Assembly (NCBI GenBank): GCA_036571765.1
Contig: BROE01000014.1
Coordinates: 4,850,538-4,914,537, forward strand
Origin: Plecoglossus altivelis
Lineage: Eukaryota; Chordata; Actinopteri; Osmeriformes; Plecoglossidae
Direction: 5' to 3'
DNA: 64,000 nt
Shown: positions 11,608-21,546 of the stretch, piece after piece
How the letters are laid out: each line of letters starts with the position of its first letter
Position numbering within the stretch: position 1 is the stretch's first letter
The notes under the pieces: model-generated
Told to the model about the DNA's origin: nothing
The model's input: the letters and a program-made list of their open reading frames with translations, nothing else
Databases searched by the model: none
Position numbers and translations under genes: made by a program

Positions 11608-14600
11608 GAGGCACACCTAGCATGTCAGTGGCAAGAGAGCGTTGACTTTTCTTGAAGTGAGCGAGCGCTCCGTCGGGTTTGCTGACTGGAGAGCGCGGTG
11701 GGAGGCTGCCGTTGTCTCTTGGGGACGGTGCTGTTAGTGATGTGGCTGAAAAAAAAAAAGAAAAAGGGAGGGAGGGAGGGCAGATGTTTAAGGCCAAGTT
11801 TATAAGAATTTCCAGTGATGGTCTTTGATCCTTTTTATGTAACCATTTCAGACTACTTTATTATATTCCGTGTAGTACATTACACATGACTGGGTATGAT
11901 ATTGTTTAGGACTGGGGGAAGCAGCGAGCAACGCTCTAAAGGAGGACATCGTTAGGAACCCTGCCAGCGGAGAGAGGGAAGGGGGTGAGGGGAGGAGGGG
12001 CGGGAAGCAGGGGACAAGACTGGAGAAACCCCGCCCCTCTTTCCTCTCGTGATCTTCACCAACTCTCAATCATATTAGCTTCTATAAACAAACAAAAGAT
12101 CAAATCCAGGCTTGCTGCCCCCTGGGGGTGCTCAATGGAAGCTTCTCACGACATGACGTTTAAACGGTCGTTTCAAGTATTTACATAAAATGCCTCGTCT
12201 GTTCTCTGTCCCGTAAATAAATAGCCGGCTTTCCGAGCTGCGGTTCACCTTGACATGGTGTAGACATCACAACGTCTGCCATAAAACATTCAAGGAGAGG
12301 TTTTTGTGCTTGGACACAGTGGTTGTTTGTGTATTTCTGATCTAGTGTTCTGAGCTTCTCCAGAGCGGCATCGGGGAAGATTGCCTTAGTCTTCTCTGAC
12401 CTGCACCCTATTATAAATAATAGCTGGGTACAAAGAGACAGGGCATTCCCTTGGTCTGCTGGCCCTAAATACAGCCTATTCCATAGAGGAAATCAATAGA
12501 CACTTTAGAAGGTAGAGGACAAGGCTACTCCATCTTTCAATCCCAGAGAGAATGGTTAGCAATGCTTCCTCGATGTTCCCTCACCAGGGACTATAAATTA
12601 CAACAAGCTTTCTTTTACAGCAACTCATCTCTCTTCCTTTACACCGGAGCAATAACGAGAAGAGCTGTGCTCTGATATAACATATACAGTGTACCCACTG
12701 CTGTTTCATTTTCAATTTCAGATGTTTTGGTCTCAGACAACGTGATGTAACGCCGGGGAGAAAATAGTACAAATTGTACGGACATTTTTTGCCTCGTCCA
12801 TATTTAGTCTGAAAGAAAATATTCAAACCTACTTAAAATGCCGGCGGCTAAGGGGAGATTTATTGAGTGCATTCATTGCCTTAATCTCCTCAGGGGTCGC
12901 GTTTGGGAGCACATACACAGGCAGTGTTGGAGCAGCACCTGTTCACAGAAAGCCGGGGAGGATTCCCGACACAGTGTGTGACTCTCAACATGTTGACGCC
13001 GGGGACGCAGCGTTCGGTGGGCCGCGGCCCTCACATTTGTAAACCCCATAAAGCTGCCCCCTTAAAATGCCTGGTCGGAGATTAAACCTAGCATAACAAA
13101 TAGCCTGCTTATCAATTAACAACATACCTTTCCCCGCACTCTGATAATGTGAAACATATTGCTGCCCGTTTGTTTTGCGAGAAGCAGGCTGCTTTTAATT
13201 GCCACCGTACCGTCTGTCTGTGTGTGTGTGTGTGTGTGTGGGTGCGTGTGTGTGTGTGTGTGTGTGTGCGTGCGCAGCAGTGATGATTATAAATAGCAAC
13301 ATAAAAGCAAGTGGCGCAATCCTGGGCTACGACAACCCCCACACCCTATCCACCACCCTAACTTGCTGCTGCCATGGTAACGCGGGCGACATAATTATGT
13401 CTCCCTTCTTGCCGATAGTCTCCCTGTGTGTTGTCTCTCTTTCCTGTGGAAGCTTGGTGACATAGTGGGTATTATATCATCCTTTGGTGTCTCCTTATGT
13501 AAGACAACCAGGAGTTGATCAACAGAAAGAAAATCCTCATCAAACATTTATGATACAAAAAAAAACCCATCTTCAATAAAAAAGGAAGCTGGTGGTACAG
13601 AGGAGAGGTGATTTAATGTCTTGTGCAAAGAGGGAAGACAGCAGGGGAATCCACTCTTACCAGAATGTTCTCTCCCCCTCTGTCCCTCCTTCTCCGTCCC
13701 TCTGTCTCTCCGTCCCTCTGTCTCTCTCACTCTGTCTAACTCTCACTCTGTTTCTCCCTCTCCGTCTCTCTGTCTCTCTCTCATTCTGTCTCTCTCTCTG
13801 TCCCTCTCTCATTGTGTTTCTACCTCACTTTGTCTCTCCCTCATTCTGTCTCTCCCTCACTCTCTCTTTCCCTTTCTCTGTCTCTCCCTAACTCTGTCTC
13901 TCCCTCACTGCCACTCTCTCTCCCTCGCTGTCTCTCCCTCACTCTGTCTTTCCCTCACTCTGTCACTCCCTCACTGTCACTCTCCTCTCTTCGTCTCCTC
14001 CTTTCTGTGTTTGTTAGCCACCTCTCTCCCTTTTTGTCATTCTCTCTCTCCCCCTCTCTCCCTCCCTCCCTCCCCTTCTTCCTCTCTGTCCACCTCTCCC
14101 TCTCCGTCCCACTCAGTGTCTCTCTCCCTTTCGATCTCTCACCCTGTTCTAAAAACAGCCTTGGTTAAATGACAGAAGAGAGAGGCTGCGAGAACAGACA
14201 CCTGTAGCACAGACCTTCCTCAAGTGACAGGGAATATTAATCTTGGCTTGTAAGTACTTGACAAAGGACTCTTTTGTAGCACACAGGCACAGTTCCAGGA
14301 GCAACGTTGAACCTGTGAACCGATGAAGGCTCGGTGAGTCAGACGGGCCCAACGCTGCTCTAATGGAGCTAAATATAGCCTCAAAAACACCTGCTGGCTG
14401 GGAGAATCCGCCACTGTGATGTCTAATTAATCTCATATTCCATTCTGAATCCCTCGCTGTGACTGGCATTAAGATGCTCCACTTTCATCTGCAGGATCAA
14501 GCTGGGGCTCCAATCAGAAAATGGTGAAGAGTGGAGAATGTGGGATGTTTGTCTCTGGACTGAAGGGGACGAGACCGTGGCCAGAGCTTTTGTGGCCCTG

Positions 14601-17113
14601 GGGTGGATGAAATGACCCTTGAGAAAGACAGAACGGCCCGTTGTGCATGTTCATTTTCCCATTCCATCGTCACATGACTCTAGAGTGATACTGACGAGTA
14701 TACTTATGAAAGACCATGTCCCACTTCCGGAAGGTAATGAGGGTAGACGTTGTTTTGCAGCTTCAAAGACCATTCTCCAGGCAACCCCGGTTTTCCGGTC
14801 TTTTGGACGTCACGTTCTTTGTTGTGTGTGTCTAGATCTTTCTCTAGATCATCGGCTAGATCCAATTCACATACGAGTCATCCAAATACCATAACAAGTA
14901 AATAACTAAAAGACAGATCAGCGCACATCCATTTCCTGAACAACATCACATGTTGCCATTAAAATAGGCCATGACACTAATTTTAGGATTCCTAAACTCT
15001 TGCACTATGAGAACCAAAACTAAGATCTTCTGTTGATGTGTGTACTCACAGCTATAGCTGAGGAGAATACGGAACCACCAGTAACAAGCTAAATATAATT
15101 TAAGCTTTTCAGAGCAAGGTCTTAATATAGACGATGTGAGAAAGACTGTCACACTAGTGAGGCCGCCAGCTCGATTTAACATGGGTAAAAAAGAAAAGCC
15201 CTGCGCTGCATTTACGTAACTTCGGGGTGGCTTTTGAAACAAACGCTTGATGTGGCAACGCAATCGTTTGTACCAACCGACCCAATCTCGCTGCAGCACG
15301 GTGGAAAACCTGCCAGTTTGCCTTTCCTCGAGGGAAAATCAGAGCTCCTCCGATTGGTGGAGCGTGTGCTTGAGGTGTCACGGGGCTCTGGTAAATAGAA
15401 GATTTATGAATGACAGGTCCCAATTTGTTTTTAGCACCAGGGAGTGACAAGAACTCTGTCCCATGCCTGAATTCCTCCCTCACCGAGTGCTGGCCAAGGG
15501 GGGTTAGGGTGACGCGTGGACAGGGAGCACTCGCACAGGCCCCTGTGGCCAAACTGCCGTTCTCCCTGCAGGGGAGTATTTCTATAACAGATTCGTCTCT
15601 CATTAGCCATCGCGGTGGTTAGAGTGACGAACGTAGCCCCTTAATTTGAGATGTTGGATGGCTGTCTTTTTTTACCCTCCGGCCACATTAACAGTCTTCC
15701 CACACGCAGGAGAGAATAGAATCACCAACTAGAGGAGTGTTACATGTGATGAGACTGATATGCATCGGACTTGGTCATCTATTCTAATAATAACAGTCTG
15801 GAAGGCTGTGACACTTGGTGCCAGGTTAGATTCTGCCGTTAGATATCTGACTTCTGTCTCGTGTAGTTTGCACAGTACAGATTATAGAAGTACGCAAGTC
15901 GGAATTCAGCCCTGACCATGAAAGCACATTTAATCCTTAAGGTCCTATAGTTTCATGGTACTTACATGTAGCTTACATTAGCTACATTACATTTGTTTTA
16001 AGCATTTTGCTTAAACCAATTGCGTCCCGTTTCAAATATCAGAGTCGGGTGTAGTTACAAAACAACCTAACAACAGCAAACAGACTTAACAAAAGTATTT
16101 TGCAACTCCCTTTTACCAAGGAGTATAAATAGAAACAGAGTTGCAGAAGATGTTTCAGGGAAAAAATAGACTTTGCTTCGGCCTGCAATGTGGCGCTGGA
16201 TCTCTCATTAAGTGCCTTGTTATTTCGGGCAGCTGGTATGTCTAAAGCAGGAAACGGGCCTTTATTTTCAGTCTCAGGCTCGTCCTTGTAGCTAAGCCAG
16301 AGCTGTGGGCTGCAGGCTATCTGCTAACAAAGACAGCGGGGCCCACGTAACCCCCCAGGCCCATTCCACAGGGGAAGCTTCACTGATACCTTCCTGTCCA
16401 GTCTTAGGCCCTGCCACCTCCCAGACAGACATGAACGCACAACTCTGTGACAACAGAAACAAAGTCAGAGCCAAGATGGAGGACAGCGTCTAACACAGCC
16501 AGGCATACTATCACAGGGTGTACGGTCATTTGCTTTGAGCTGTTTAGTCTTACGAAGACATGAAACATCAAAACAACATACTCTGCGATGAGAGTAATCA
16601 TTTCCTCTGTCTGTAATCAACCAGGATATCGCCGTCCCCCCCAAAAAAGAAGACAAGAGCTCATCTCTGTGCAAAAACACTTTAAAGCCTCCTTTTTGTC
16701 CTCCCGGTTTTCCATAGAGACAGGAAGGGCTCCAGTTAAAGAGCACGAGAGCAGAGCAGCAACATGGAAGATTACGTACAGCCAAACGCTAAGCCCAACT
16801 TGAATATGATAAATGCATCTAAGAAAGCTTAGTGCCTGGCAAACTCAAGGTAGCGCCACGGCCTGAAAACCAAAGCGCCCCCTTCAATGCAACATATCAA
16901 TATCTCATTTTGTTGTAAGCACATAGTAGTACCTTCTGAATGGCACGATTCAATTCAAATGACTCAGTAACAATGTAAATGTAACATGGCATTGTCGGTC
17001 TATTGACCACACAGACACTGAATAGGACACAATTATGGCTGAAGCAGAACGAGAGAGAAAACAAGAGAGAGCGAGAAAGAGAGCAAGAGAGAGCGAGAGG
17101 GAGAGAGAGAGCT

Positions 17114-17144
<31 letters not shown>

Positions 17145-19508
17145 GCGCAAGAGAGAGAGAGAGAGGGAGAGAGCTAGAGAGAGAGAGAGAGAGGGAGAGA
17201 GAGCGCAAGAGAGAGAGAGAGAGAGGGAGGGAGAGAGAGCGCAAGAGAGAGAGAGAGAGAGAGAGGGAGAGAGCTAGAGAGAGAGAGAGAGGGAGGGAGA
17301 ACAGGGGAGAGGATGAAAGGCGGACAGGAGAGATGCACCATTGTTTGTCTTTGTTCTCCTGCAATGTTCCCTCTTGAAAACATCTGACATGGCATGCTGC
17401 TGTCTGATTAGTGTTGCCTGCGAATGACGCATCAAGAGCCCTGGCTCTTTGTTACTTCCCACCTCAGAGAGATTCCTGCTAACCTACGCTAGCTCAGCCA
17501 AAATACCCCCAATGAAACGTTCTCTGCACCATCTGAGCTCGATCTATTGAAACCGAAAATCGAAGGAGAAGAGCATTAGACTCAGCATCATGGGGGGGTG
17601 ATTGAAAAAGACCTTTATGTATACTGTTCAAGCATCACTTGCAGCATTGTCCCGCCGTATATCCTTAACCTGTTTCGATATGGACAAGTTGGTGAACAGT
17701 TGGGGGTTAATATGTTTGATCACATGATTGGTCAAACATGTCATTATTCGGTCTCAATTGAAGGGAGCAACAGCGTGTCTCATGCTTCTACAGTAACACC
17801 ATAGGGGCGTATAAGAATAGAATATTTAGACGGACAATATGATCAACAAGTCACGATGGAGGGAAAAACAGAGAACTGCCAGAGGTTTACAGCAGAATTA
17901 ATATACAGCCCTGAGCACTGTTATACTGAGAGCACTGAGATGGAACGATAACGTCGAGCTGCCTAATCTTAGCAGACTAATGCCATAAGCTGAAAATAAC
18001 CCACCTAAGAATAGCTGACCCACAGAATAAACAAGAAGCCTGAATTTGAGCACTTAAAATATCTGTTGTTTGGCAGATTAGGTTATGCGGCTGGAAGAAA
18101 AACCGGTGTTGAAACCCAATAGTCTTGTTCGTTTATTGACCAGGAGAATTGACAGGGAGCAACCTGTTATGTCCTTCTACATCTCTACTCAGACTCTGCC
18201 TGTTTCTCCCATCAGGATTTCCACAATGTCTTGTCTTAGCTCCTACACCAGGGACTGTTCTGTAGTCATAGGACATAATTCACAATATATGATTAGCATT
18301 AGCAAAATATATCCAGCCTGTTTTCAATTTTCCCAACTAGCACCGCGTCTAAGAGAAGAATGAAAGGCTGTGTGAATGAATTAAGCATATCTCTGGTGTT
18401 TGCCAGAGGTGGAGGAAGGGTCATTGAGTAAACCTTCATCAGGAATGCTCGTGACACCCCCACTTAGAATGCATGACTAAAACAGCCTTCGTTTCCTTTA
18501 AACGTGCTTCCCACTAGACATAAAGGCATTTAAATACCTTCTCATAACACCTTTCCTACAGCCTAAAACTAGCTTTTAGGGGCGGGAGACAACTGCGTAT
18601 TGAACAAGCACAGGTGGAACAATTAAGAGAACAGTCGAGTGACTCAGATGATAGTCAACAGGCATTACTCACACTGATGTCAGCTTTCACATTCTCTCCA
18701 ATTCAATTCTAGGGTTAAAAATAGAAGTCTCATTGTCTTTGGTAGACGTACACATATATAACCTGTTTGAAGTTCACTTCATATTTTTGTCATGGTATTT
18801 CCTGTTACCAGACAGGCGTCGACGCACGCAAGAACATTGCTTTCATGCTTCCCTTCACATCAATGTAAATATTTAAATAGATAATTATGAGAATTACATC
18901 GTTATTCCTCAGCAGACGATTAAACAGTCCCTGGCAGACAGAGGGAAAAAACTGCATCAATCAAAAGTCTGAGTTTTTCTACTGGACCAGTGAAAGCATA
19001 ACAGTTTAACGTTATCCATAACATACTTAAAATTGAGACACTGACAAGACTGAGATCATTCACTGTAAAACCATGCAACCCATCGAATGATGAAATACCT
19101 GGATACAGAAAGCAGCGTCTGATCATACGTTGTTGCTGAGCTGAGAAGTTTGGAGCCCTCTTTTCACAGAGGGGTACAGAGACAGACTGCAAGAGTGGAG
19201 AGTTGAGACTATAGCACTGAGGCAGAACGAGTGCCAGAAAGAGACAGAGAGGGTGGGAAAAAAAGAGAGAAGTAGACAGGGAGATGAGGAGACACTGGCA
19301 AGGGAAACGGAGGAAACGACAGGGGCGAAACGGACGAGAGAGGAAAAAAGGAGAGAGATAGATCCCTTCGAAAGCAGAAACAGGGGGTAATCTGGTCACC
19401 TGAGTTGTTCATGTTATGCATCTTGCTCTGGCCGAGCAGCTGCTGTGGTCCAACGAGTCCTTCTGTTGTGGAGAAACTCGACTCGCCCTCGTAAATCGTC
19501 TGCAGCAT
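1252..19508 (-). CDS. hdac9: Histone deacetylase 9, 5' part (class IIa HDAC; 3' exons beyond left edge)
   Basis: Nuclear class IIa deacetylase and MEF2 corepressor. Coding exons in transcript order: 19508-19400, 11468-11227, 10794-10623, 10117-9994, 9760-9651, 4962-4831, 4509-4394, 2588-2466, 1870-1684, 1469-1252. All have AG/GT borders and matching phases, giving 511 codons here; a candidate extra exon is listed separately. Visible parts: CtBP-type motif PLDLR (residues 52-56), glutamine-rich coiled coil (about 70-170), MEF2-binding helix TEVKQKLQEFLL (180-191), 14-3-3 site RKTASEPN (Ser254), basic NLS run (258-280), and second 14-3-3 site NRTQSAP (Ser476). The segments HTSLDQSSP and STLAQLVIQQQHQ match HDAC9 better than HDAC4, HDAC5 or HDAC7 as I remember them. 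The start MLQTIYEGE resembles a mammalian long N-terminus; Met30 matches the usual mammalian start. The deacetylase domain is not in the window. Teleosts can have two hdac9 copies, and I cannot say which this is. Confidence 0.93.
2600..2810. repeat. Purine-rich tract next to hdac9 exon 8
   Basis: The plus strand is almost pure A/G for about 200 bases, so the hdac9 strand has a long pyrimidine tract directly upstream of the acceptor at 2589-2590. It may act as an extended polypyrimidine tract. Confidence 0.75.
6239..6479. promoter_or_regulatory. CpG-dense block, possible internal promoter
   Basis: By hand count about 29 CpG dinucleotides fall in roughly 240 bases, while the flanks are CpG-poor. 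The block lies in the hdac9 intron just before the NLS exon. A promoter here on the minus strand would make an N-terminally shortened HDAC9; on the plus strand it would be antisense. No TATA box or exon is evident, so promoter function is inference. Confidence 0.35.
7870..7907. repeat. Poly-C followed by (CA)n
   Basis: A run of about 15 Cs passes directly into about ten CA units within an hdac9 intron. Confidence 0.85.
10796..10930. repeat. Tandem repeat, about 30-bp unit, CA-rich
   Basis: Four or so near-identical units are built from ACACACA, TTTACATACATGCACA and similar words. The array begins immediately outside the hdac9 exon at 10794-10623, so it supplies that exon's acceptor region (TG-rich on the minus strand). 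Confidence 0.8.
11495..11603. repeat. (GA)n microsatellite filling an hdac9 mini-intron
   Basis: An almost uninterrupted GA run with GGGA variants. On the minus strand it is (TC)n lying between the candidate cassette exon and the next exon, and it makes up most of that 148-nt interval. Confidence 0.85.
11617..11745 (-). CDS. hdac9: Candidate cassette exon of hdac9 (43 codons, phase 1-1)
   Basis: On the minus strand an open segment of 129 nt lies between hdac9 coding exons 1 and 2. It has a strong acceptor (a T/C tract then AG at 11747-11746) and a GTGTGC donor at 11616. The preceding exon ends in phase 1 and the next begins in phase 1. The segment is divisible by three and open in that frame, so it can be included or skipped without a frameshift. 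It encodes a Ser/Pro/basic stretch that includes SPRDNGSLPPRSPVSK and HFKKSQRSLATDML. I do not recognise it from mammalian HDAC9. It could be an alternative exon, part of an alternative first exon, or a chance open segment. Confidence 0.5.
13217..13268. repeat. (GT)n microsatellite
   Basis: About 25 GT units with single GG and GC interruptions. Confidence 0.9.
13660..14150. repeat. Long pyrimidine-rich degenerate repeat
   Basis: Nearly 500 bases of words such as CTCTGTCTCTCCCTCA repeat imperfectly. Long Ser/Leu/Pro open frames on the plus strand here come from this composition and are not genes. Confidence 0.85.
17046..17310. repeat. Interrupted (GA)n array with GCGCAA and CTAG spacers
   Basis: GA-rich units are punctuated at intervals by GAGCGCAAGAG or GAGCTAGAGAG, suggesting a higher-order tandem array rather than a pure microsatellite. 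Confidence 0.85.
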
Positions 19509-19818
19509 ACTCCAGTCAGCGCTCAGGTCTCATCGCAAGCCCAGTGCTTCCTGTCACCAAGAGCCAACCCTCAGCCACTCAGGGAAAAGACCGGGCGACG
19601 CTCTCCCTTCCTCTGGCTTTTCCTCTGAGACGGAGCCTTCGGTGCAGCGCACTAACCACACGCTTCCTCTGCTCTGCAAGGCTTCTCCACCCTCCCTCTC
19701 TTTTGGTGCCTTGACTCAGACTAGTACCTACTCTGACTGGGTTAGTAGAGAAATGACAAGTCTTGGCTGCCTGATACTTGCCTTGTAACACTGAGCTACT
19801 ACCCTCCTATGCGCCTTA

Positions 19819-19822
<4 letters not shown>

Positions 19823-19866
<44 letters not shown>
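19823..19866. repeat. (TC)22 microsatellite
   Basis: Uninterrupted TC dinucleotides upstream of the hdac9 start codon. Confidence 0.95.
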
Positions 19867-19868
<2 letters not shown>

Positions 19869-20082
19869 CTGCCGCCTCTTACTCTCTCAGTAGAGTGTCA
19901 GAGCGTAGAGCCTGTGTTCCTGTAGAAAATGTAGAGTTGGGTTGCTAGGAGAGCCAAGTGCTGTGTGTCGAACACTTCTCTCAGCAGCAATGCTAGCCAG
20001 GGAGGGCGCAGGCTTCATTTGCATGTGAATCAACAACAGTGTGCCCCACAGGTGACAGAAATAGAACAATGGCCGGCCCTGG

Positions 20083-20092
20083 CTAAAAATAG
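20083..20092. promoter_or_regulatory. MEF2 site about 0.6 kb upstream of hdac9 start
   Basis: A perfect CTAAAAATAG. The surrounding 15-mer is repeated exactly at 1062-1076. An E-box CAGCTG lies 61 bases away. Confidence 0.5.
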
Positions 20093-21332
20093 GTCAGGCG
20101 AGGCAAGGGGATTGGAGCAGCATTGATGCGTTTAAAAATACCACACCAAACACAGCTGTCTTCTTCAGCTCCAGCCAGAAGGCTTGTCTCCTGACTGCTT
20201 CTCTGCAGATGGAGGCTCCATTTCTTCCCTTTCTCTCTTTGTCTATTTATCTCTTAAGGCACTCACACTTGCACATGTATTTATTTATATGTATGTATGT
20301 ACAGATGGCATGTGTATATGCAACATATATTTAGATACTGAAGCAAGAAAAAGATTAAAAAGGGTAGATATGTATATATATATATAGCTTTATGATCTTT
20401 AACTCATTGCTTCTGTTGCTCTGTACACAGTCTTGGCAACGGGCTCATTCTATCCTCCTCGTGATTCTCTCTTTAAATCTTTTTTCCCTTCTTTTTTTGG
20501 CTCCCCTGACAAATGATTCTATCTCCCAAGGTCTGGAGATAACATCCAAACATAACGCATCTCTCGTAGTGACAACGCATTCATCTCAAAGCAAAACCTG
20601 CTTTCTCGAAAGCTGGAAAAACAGTCTTGCGGGAGCATTACCCATCGTGTAGGTAAAATGACTGATTACAAAGAAATGTCTACCATTAACAACATCCACC
20701 AACACCAGCAGCAACATGTGAAATGTGCCAGGTCCCCTTGGAACCCCTGACTATGTGAACAGTGTCCCATACTCATGCAGCCCCCCAACCCCGTCCACCG
20801 CCCCACCCCCCCAGCCCCAGGCCTTAACTCAGCATTAGTGAGCAGGGATCATTGTGTATCCAGGCCACCAACACTCCTTTCCAAGGCAGGATGATGAATT
20901 AACGGTTTGTTTACCAATATTAAACAAAGTTAAACACGTCATAACTTGGGGACAAAAAAAAGTATCTCTCCTATCATGATGAAGTAGCCTACTGTAATCC
21001 ACATTTTACTAAGACATGAACAATTTCATCATAGCAGTCATACATTTCTAGTTTTGGAAAATGATGCGTTGCAACAGTGAAGCTATCTTTTGATATGTTT
21101 TGAATACATTTTTGTGGAAACAACAATTTTGTCCATTTAACAATGTACTACTTCAAGTGATCCAAGATCTAATAGGCTATAATTATCCTCCATCCCATAA
21201 ACGTCAGGTAGCCTGTTCCCTCTGACCACTGATGCACGGTAGACATTCTGGACAGGCATGCTGTGCCTTTAAATTTTTCATCTTCCTTCATAATTTGACC
21301 TGTCCCCAGCCAGGGGCGGGGAGCCAGCAAAG

Positions 21333-21342
21333 CTATTTTTAG
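21333..21342. promoter_or_regulatory. MEF2 consensus upstream of hdac9
   Basis: CTATTTTTAG, within the 15-mer CAAAGCTATTTTTAG, whose reverse complement recurs at 33275-33289. Confidence 0.4.
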
Positions 21343-21364
21343 GGACCAGGCTCTGACAACTCTA

Positions 21365-21546
21365 GGGCAGAGAGAGAGAGGGAGGGAGAGGGGGCGAGAG
21401 AAACCGACAGATAGAGTAAAAAAAGAGAAAAAGAAAGAAAAGAGGTGGAGAGAGTGAAAGAGAGAGACGATAGAGTGCGAGAAAAAAAGACACAAAAAGA
21501 GGGAGCGCGCAAAACCGAAACAGAGAGAAAGAAAAGAGAGAGAAAT
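21365..21546. repeat. Purine-rich low-complexity tract
   Basis: GAGAGGGAG and AAAGAGAAAAAG-type words over about 180 bases, with no tandem unit. Confidence 0.75.

Larger units (their letters stand above)
11746..19399. other. hdac9 first coding intron
   Basis: A 7.7 kb intron after the first coding exon. It contains (GT)n at 13217-13268, a long pyrimidine-rich region at 13660-14150, and an interrupted (GA)n array at 17046-17310. Weaker MEF2-like words occur at 14369 (CTAAATATAG), 15089 (CTAAATATAA) and 18715 (TTAAAAATAG). No further coding exon could be supported. Confidence 0.65.
19509..20160 (-). promoter_or_regulatory. Probable hdac9 5' UTR and proximal promoter
   Basis: Sequence upstream (higher coordinates) of the first hdac9 coding exon. 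It holds (TC)22 at 19823-19866, an octamer ATTTGCAT at 20017-20024, a perfect MEF2 site at 20083-20092 and a CAGCTG E-box at 20153-20158. MEF2 plus E-box is a classical muscle promoter pair. From established work in mammals, HDAC9 is itself a MEF2 target. The transcription start cannot be fixed from sequence. Confidence 0.45.

Noticed and set aside
13592..14172. Long plus-strand open frames rich in Ser, Leu and Pro
   Set aside because: They follow a pyrimidine-rich repeat, overlap in two frames with similar composition, and have no recognisable domain.
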